Below, one piece after another: positions 58,011 to 64,000 of a stretch of DNA of 64,000 nucleotides. This DNA is from Cenococcum geophilum 1.58 (lineage: Eukaryota > Ascomycota > Dothideomycetes > Gloniales > Gloniaceae): NCBI GenBank assembly GCA_001692895.1, contig KV748220.1, positions 62,001 to 126,000 of the forward strand, written 5' to 3'. The first letter of the stretch is position 1; the number at the start of each line of letters is the position of its first letter. The position numbers and the translations under genes are program-made. Under the pieces are notes generated by a model. The model had not been told where the DNA came from. It ran no database searches and saw only the letters and a list, made by a program, of their open reading frames with translations.

Positions 58011-61000
58011 TATGCCTAGCGTAGAGCAAGGACCTAAGCAAGAATCTAGATATAATAAGGAGGTAGCTATAATTACAAAGATCTATATAAACAACCAAAA
58101 GTACAATAAAGTTAATAACAGCTTTAACTTTAAGCTAACTATCTTCTATAACATCTATAAGAGATCTAGCTTACCACTAGAAGGCTATATAGTGGCATTC
58201 CCTAGCATACTAAAAGGGCTTGCTTAGGACCACTACTATAACAGCAACCTTAAGTTAAAACCTTTTACTAAAGCCTGTAACCATATACGACAGTTCTTTA
58301 AAGGGCCAGAATACTACTATAAGAATCTTATAGAGTGGAACAGTATAACCCTCTAAGAAGTTATAGATGAGAACCCTAACAAGTTAATCTATTAGAACTT
58401 CCAACTACTTATAGATAAGCTGCTAAAGTAACACTACGGACTACACCTAGACTTCCGTATAAACCGCATTCTTATAAATAAGCTAGTTACTGCTTGCTAG
58501 GGAGTACTAGTATACCGTATTACTATTTCCAACCCTTTAAAAGACCTCTCTTAGTTAATTAGTAAGCTATAATCCTCTATTATTACGTAGGAAAAAGAAC
58601 ACCCCCTATAGGCCTTAATAAGATCGTCTCATTAAGCCTTCTTTACGGATTAACGCTATTACTAAAATAACTAGAATTAAGACTAAAACACTAATCACTA
58701 TAGTAGCAATTGCCCCTATAGAACTAACGGTAGACTAAAGGCCAAGTACTACGTCTGCAAGAAGGAGGACTGCTATTTATAAAAATATATAGAGGAGGAG
58801 CGTAATCGGTCCAGAGATGACTATAAGAGACGTTTTATTGATATTAAGGGCCGTAATAAGGGCAACTTTGACAACCACTTTAAATAATACGTCGCCATCT
58901 GCGAAAGAGATAAAGAGGATAACTTAGACTTTAAAGCCTACACATACGACGCTAATAACTCTAGAAGCAATGCCGGAGAACCTAACAATAGTTCTACCTA
59001 TATTACTACCTTTAGAACACTTACTACAGAGAAAGCAACCTCTATAAGCGTAAAACTAGCCAATAAGGCTTATACACACCTGCTTATGGTTTTAGAACTT
59101 ACCACGAAGTTCACCACGGAACCTTATACGGAGACCAACCCATTTGCCTATAATACGGCTATAGCCACAGCGTTATAATATACCTTAACGGTCTTTATAG
59201 GAATTATAATTAATATAGGTGCTTCGCGTAAGTCTATAGCTGGCTACGGTCAATTCTAAGCTTTATAGGCCGTAGATAAGTCCGTAAGTCTTAATACGTT
59301 AACTAAGAGCTAAGTAACTATCTAATTCGGGATTAGAGCCTCTACATCTATCGGAACCATAGACGTTAACAGCCCTATAGGCAAGGTATAATTCCATATC
59401 ATTAAAGCAAATACTCCCTTCCTACTTTGCTTAGCAGATATAAATAGACTCTATATTAAATACGATAACCTAAAGGACGTTATTATTACTCGCACTAAAA
59501 GGGTGCTAGTAGTTAGACGATTTAGCTACCCATTTCTCTTATAGAGCTTCTCCTTATAGTCTTATTTAGTCGAGTCTTTTAATATAAACCCTTGCTACTT
59601 AACTAACGTAGAACTACAACGTCTACACCATTAATTTAGTTACCCGTCAGTTAATAAACTGCAAAAGCTTCTTAATAAGGCTGGCTACGGCTATAACACT
59701 AATAGATCCGCTATTAAAGAGCTAACTAGACTCTACTACTATTGCTAGAAGTATAGCAGATCTCTAGGTAAATTTCGCTTCACCCTATAAGACGACATTA
59801 ATTTTAATTATAATATCATCGTCGACATTATATATATTAGCGGCTCCCCCCTACTATACGTAGTTAACGAAGCAACTCAATTTTAAGCTAGTAGATAGCT
59901 ATAAGATATCAGCGCCAAGCACACTTAGGACACTCTACGGATGTACTAGATTAATAGCTACTTAAGACCACTAGACCTAATCACCACAAACGCCAAGAAG
60001 AACTTTATTAGTAAGGAGTTTAAGCACTACGCTACTACTATAGGAGTAACTACAAAGTCAGTTCTAGTCAAATTACACAATTCTATTAGAATGGTAGAGC
60101 GCTACTATGGTCCGCTATGACGAGCCTACTAAATCATTACGACTAAAATCCCTAAAATTAGTAAGGAGATAGCCCTATAAATGGCCTTTAAAGCTATTAA
60201 TAACACGGCTAGCCTAGAAGGCCTAGTCCCTATACTCCTAGTCTTCGGAGCCTACCCCCAAATGGTTAAATTAGATACGCCATCACCTTCAGTTATATAG
60301 CGAGCTGCGGCTATTAAGAAAGCAATAGTGGAAATCCAGAAGCTATAAGCTAAACGACAGATTACTAATGCTCTTAATATGCAAAACGGACCACAAACTA
60401 ACGCCATTTATGGCCTCCCACCCAGTTCGCCTATCTTAGTCTAGAGAGAAGGCAATACTAGCCAGAGTGGTTATTAGGATAGGCCACACACGCTACTTGC
60501 CGTCGACGGTAAGACCTATACCGTAAAGCTACCAAATAAGCCTATAACCTTTCGCTCTACGGTCGTAAAACCTTACCTACTAGACCTATAAGACCTAGTT
60601 AAACCACAAGAGCCTGTTAAATTAGCTAAACCAGTACCTTTATTAGCTAAACCTCAATCGTTACCTAAAGCCAAACCACAGCTACCGCTAAAGCGAGGCA
60701 GAGGTCGCCCCCATAAATACCTATTGCTTACGGCCATCGCAGACACAGCTACTATAGACGCTACGATAGATACAGGTGCTTTTACGGGTGATATTATAGA
60801 TATTACTAATATCGCTATCTACTTACAGAATAATGATAACACCTAATTTAGCGCTTTATAACAAAAGGAGGTCACAGGCCTACTTAAGAAAGGCGTCTTT
60901 AAGATCATTAAGCTACGCGATATACCAAAGGGGGTCAAACTCTTTAACTTACGGTTTATTAATAAGATCAAGAATAAGGGAACCGATAAAGCCTTTAAGA

Positions 61001-62396
61001 AATCACGACTTATTATACAGGCCTATAATAATTTAGAGAAAAAGCTAGTCCTTACTTAGTTACTAATAATTTAACGGGTTAGCCAGCGGCTAATTCTCTG
61101 TATCGCTGCTATGCTACCATAGACACAACTCTACCTCCGAGACATCTCACAAGCCTATATCTAGTCCACTACGAACCTAAACCGCGAGTTCTACGTATAA
61201 CCACTATATAAGCTAAATAAACAATTAGGAATTAATACGGACTCCATTCTAAAGGTTATAAAGCCACTTTATAGAGTACCTAAAGCTAGAAACCACTAGT
61301 TTAAGACCTACCATTTACACTACGTTAATTAGCTATAAATAAACCAGTCTACGTACGACCCTTACTTACTCTACAGCAATAAGCCTTTTAGAATTATTGG
61401 CCTATAGACTAACGATATACTGTTCCTTACAGATAATACCTTTATAGAGGCTAAATAAAGCAAACTATATAAGGCCAAATTTATGGCTAAGGAGCGAGAG
61501 TAATTAACTACTAATATACCAATTAAGTTTAATGGAGGACTTATTTAATTAATATAAGATGGGAGTATTACGCTAACGCAAAAGCGCCAGTGTAAGAACC
61601 TTAGTGTGGTTAACACTACGCTAGTAGACAGCACTAGCTCTAGAGGAGTTACGCGTAGCCTGCTTATGTTAAAGGACTAGTATATTGCTTAACGCGCCAG
61701 AGGAGCCTATATTGCCTTAGTCTGCTAGCTAGAGGCCTTATTTAACCTATCCTTTACTACCTAGGTAATTAACCTAGTTAAAGACAATATAAAGAGTCTT
61801 AATAAGCAATTAAGCTAGTAGATTAAGAACGCAAATAGAGGCCTAAAGTTTGTTAAGCTAGACGTTAATACTTTATAACTCCTGGTATTTACGGACGCTT
61901 CCTTCGCCAATAATAAGGACTTATCTTCGCAAATTGGCTACATACTTATACTAGCAGACGCCTTAAATAAGGCAAATATCGTTTACTAGTCCTTAATTAA
62001 GTGCAAAAGAGTCACTAGGAGTATATTAGCCTTAGAGTTATACAGCATAGCGCATAGTTTTAATATAGGCGCTATAATTAAATCTATGCTAGATAAGGTC
62101 TTATAGGTTAACTTACCACTCGTTTTCTGTACTAATTTAAAGTCTTTATATAACTGTCTTATCCGACTAGGAACTACGCAAGAGAAACGCTTAATAATTA
62201 ATATAATATGCCTTTGTTAAGCTTATAAACGAAGACAGATTACTAAAGTTAAGTAGATTAATGGAGATACTAACCCTACGGACGCTATAACAAAGGGTAA
62301 GCCCTATACGGCACTATTATAGCTTATTAACACAAATTAAGTTAAATTATAGGCTGTAGGGTGGGTTAAGCAAACGGATTCGACTTTAGTTTAGCG
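58011..62396 (+). pseudogene. Copia gag-pol: gag, integrase, reverse transcriptase, RNase H
   Basis: From ATG 58,012 (MPSVEQGPKQESRYNK) a long frame shows gag (FTKACNHIRQFFKG, LIEWNSITL) and a Cys-rich segment (YYVCKKEDCYL). A protease-like region lies at about 59,190-59,420. The integrase zinc region LHHQFSYPSVNKLQKLLNKA is at about 59,619-59,680, and the integrase core VDIIYISGSPLLYVVNEATQ is near 59,822-59,880, with its later Asp read as Asn. RT covers about 60,870-61,480 (KAFKKSRLIIQAYN, YLRDISQAYIQSTTNLNREF, TNDILFLTDNTF), and RNase H (LVFTDASFANNKDLSSQIGY) is at about 61,882-61,940. This is copia domain order. Stops are mainly former Gln codons. Confidence 0.92.
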
Positions 62397-62410
62397 TTAG
62401 CGCTAGTACT

Positions 62411-62460
62411 AAGCGAGCCAATAGCGATTTTCCATCCCGGGGATGGAAAATCCTAATTAG
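62411..62460. repeat. 12-bp-arm palindrome shared with gypsy B LTRs
   Basis: GATTTTCCATCC (62,426-62,437) and GGATGGAAAATC (62,441-62,452) are perfect inverted arms around CGG. With flanks AAGCGAGCCAATAGC and CTAATTAG the block equals the reverse complement of about 21,868-21,925 in the family B LTR. Confidence 0.8.
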
Positions 62461-62474
62461 TTAGCAGAAGTTAG

Positions 62475-62582
62475 GTTCGGTAGAATTTGGCAGAATTCGG
62501 TATTATGGCAGAATTCGGCAGAATTTGGTAACATGTCAGAATTTGGCAGAATTTGGTAATATGGCAGAATTTGGCAGAAAGT
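62475..62582 (+). repeat. Tandem GGCAGAATTTGGTAATAT-type repeat before the copia 3' LTR
   Basis: About three to four copies of a 28-30-bp unit built from GGCAGAATTYGG and TAATATGGCAGAA lie between pol and the 3' LTR. Confidence 0.8.
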
Positions 62583-62666
62583 TGCTATTGCGTATATACT
62601 ACAAATAGCCTAGAAGTAGACTTAACTTTAAAGTATAGATTAGTCTTCTTTTTAGAGTTGCTCTAG

Positions 62667-62840
62667 TATTGGAACGTTAATTATGTAACGTGGTCACGGG
62701 ACCACGTAGCGAGGTTAGCTAACCTAACCTTAGAGCAACCCCTTACTTCTAGTAAAAACAAAACAACTACCAACTTTAACACCGCATACGTACCACTATA
62801 AGTGATATTCGTGCACGTTGATAAAGCGAGTATACCGACA
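62667..62840 (+). repeat. Copia 3' LTR
   Basis: 174 bp, nearly identical to the 5' LTR with a small number of differences, mostly transitions. It is followed by CTTAT. Confidence 0.93.
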
Positions 62841-62845
62841 CTTAT

Positions 62846-64000
62846 ATTTCTTTATGGATAGGACGTTACCTAATACAGCGAAACATTTAACTAAACCCTT
62901 ACGCAATTTTTTAAAAGCCAAAGGCCTATATCTAAGTCATTCCTCTTACGTTTACGCGGTTATCTCTATATATAGCTTTTAGACGGTTAGTATAACGCTA
63001 TAGCTTTAGAAAAATACTTTAAAAATATCTTTAGGCTAATAAGACGCTTAATAAATCCGATAGCTTCGGCTTACTTAGGTATAAAGGTAGCCGTAACAGC
63101 TACCAATATTTTAGACGTGGTACCTTTTTTATTTTCTAATTACAACCCTTCCGCAGAAAAGACGAGTGGTTTATTTAATAATAATATTAGTAAAGTAAAT
63201 AATATAACTAAGGCTTTTAGTAGGCTATAAGTATACTAAACCAAAAGAGAATAGTATTAAAGAGATTCTATATATCTGGTAAGCGTAAGTTAACCTTTAA
63301 TAAACTAGGCTTCTTGCGCTAATTACTAAATAGTACTAGGGCTACCTCTACCGCCCTAGTATATATATTTAAAGCCCTTTAATCTTCTCTTTTACTACCT
63401 ACTAATTAATTAATAAGGTTATTCCGGGCTGTAAAACTAAAATTATTTAGCGCCTTTTAAAATAGGAGATTAAAGCACAATAATTTAATAAGCCTTAGAC
63501 TTTGCGAGAGTTGTTATATTTAGTCTAAAGACTATAGGGCTAATATAGTCCTATTTCTTAGAACTGGCACTATAGAGAGCTAGTCGCCTTAAGCTCCACA
63601 TTTTAGGCATATCTTTAATAATAGGTTTATTCTAAGACTCTATCAATTATAGCTTTCTTTTTTTAATGGCGAAAGAATATAGAGGGATTTTACTGTATAC
63701 TTAGACGACAATTTAAAAGTGAACTACTTTCGTTTTAATATAAAGCTAGAGGAATCGATGGCCATTAATAATACTTTAATTATGGCTAAGTTACGGGAGA
63801 TAGTATAGATACAGCCTTACGGAGCTGCGGAGCGTCAAAGATTAGTCCTATTACTCTTAGCTTTATCCTTTTTTTTTAAGCTGGACTACACCCTAAAATT
63901 TAATATAGGATTTTATAGATATAAGGGATCAATTTGCTACCAAAACCAAATTAGCGCAATTACCGACATGATTAGTCGCATATTCCCTTTAGCAATAGAA
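62846..64000 (+). pseudogene. Patatin-like phospholipase, C-terminal part, runs off the window
   Basis: The frame resumes the patatin domain after the copia element. Segments are FKSQRPISKSFLLRLRGY-like (about 62,910-62,960), ALEKYFKNIF, KVAVTATNILDVVPFLFSNY (about 63,083-63,145) and ATS..VYFKPFNL-like (about 63,340-63,375). The D-G-G/H-N-N region is degraded near 63,425-63,490. It continues with LISLRLCESCYI and ANIVLFLRTGT (about 63,540-63,575, relatives LSLGTG), FRHIFNNRFILRLY, FNGERIQRDFTVYLDDNLK, YFRFNIKLEESMAINNTL and QPYGAAERQRLVLLLLALSF. The last 250 bases have few stops. The gene continues beyond 64,000. Confidence 0.88.

Larger units (their letters stand above)
56471..62840 (+). mobile_element. 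Ty1/copia retrotransposon, complete, 6,370 bp
   Basis: Two 174-bp LTRs (56,471-56,644; 62,667-62,840) are flanked by the duplication CTTAT (56,466-56,470; 62,841-62,845). The 5' LTR begins TGTCGGAACG and ends ATACCGACA; the 3' LTR begins TATTGGAACG through transitions. Gag-pol lies on the plus strand with copia domain order (integrase before RT). It carries fewer stops than the nested gypsy elements, suggesting a later insertion, although it too is RIPped. It interrupts the patatin gene. Confidence 0.95.

Overview
The window looks like a chromosome segment of a filamentous ascomycete (Pezizomycotina; Leotiomycetes would fit, but that is only an impression). The evidence is short introns with GTANGT donors and TACTAAC-type branch points, fungal families (DUF6594, DUF3435, DUF3723, FunK1, patatin-like phospholipase), chromovirus-type Ty3/gypsy elements, and pervasive repeat-induced point mutation (RIP). 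Most of the DNA is very rich in TpA. Wherever an old protein can be recognised, its stops lie mostly at expected Gln, Trp or Arg codons (CAA/CAG/TGG/CGA to TAA/TAG/TGA).

Left repeat block (1-12,475): a decayed gypsy pol fragment; a LINE ORF1 remnant split by a complete 3.2-kb hAT element (2,918-6,117, 8-bp target duplication); a second gypsy integrase/chromodomain fragment; a piggyBac transposase relic on the minus strand; a gypsy leader fragment; an inverted-repeat-bounded 0.8-kb element; and a degenerate minisatellite.

Island (about 12,476-20,050): base composition is balanced and free of RIP stops. It holds the only genes that look intact: a three-exon retropepsin-like gene (+), a three-exon DUF6594 membrane-protein gene (-), and the last exon of a second retropepsin-like gene (+).

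Nested retrotransposons (20,604 to about 39,540): gypsy family A (+) is split by gypsy family B (+, 21,834-34,874, TSD ATAAA). B is split by a second family A copy (-, 23,100-30,193, TSD CTAAT). That copy carries a 249-bp solo-LTR-like insertion (24,392-24,640). A second small solo LTR lies in the outer family A copy.

Right block (about 39,540-64,000): not simple retrotransposon DNA but a RIP-ruined gene set: DUF3435 tyrosine recombinase (+), FunK1 kinase (+), a Pro-rich protein (+), a coiled-coil protein (-), a protein kinase (-), DUF3723 (-) and a patatin-like phospholipase (+). The phospholipase is split just after its GxSxG motif by a complete 6.4-kb copia element (56,471-62,840, TSD CTTAT). 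DUF3435 recombinase, DUF3723 and patatin-like phospholipase together are the hallmark gene set of Starship giant transposons, so I interpret this block as a dead Starship-like element whose left edge lies near 39.54 kb and whose right edge is outside the window.
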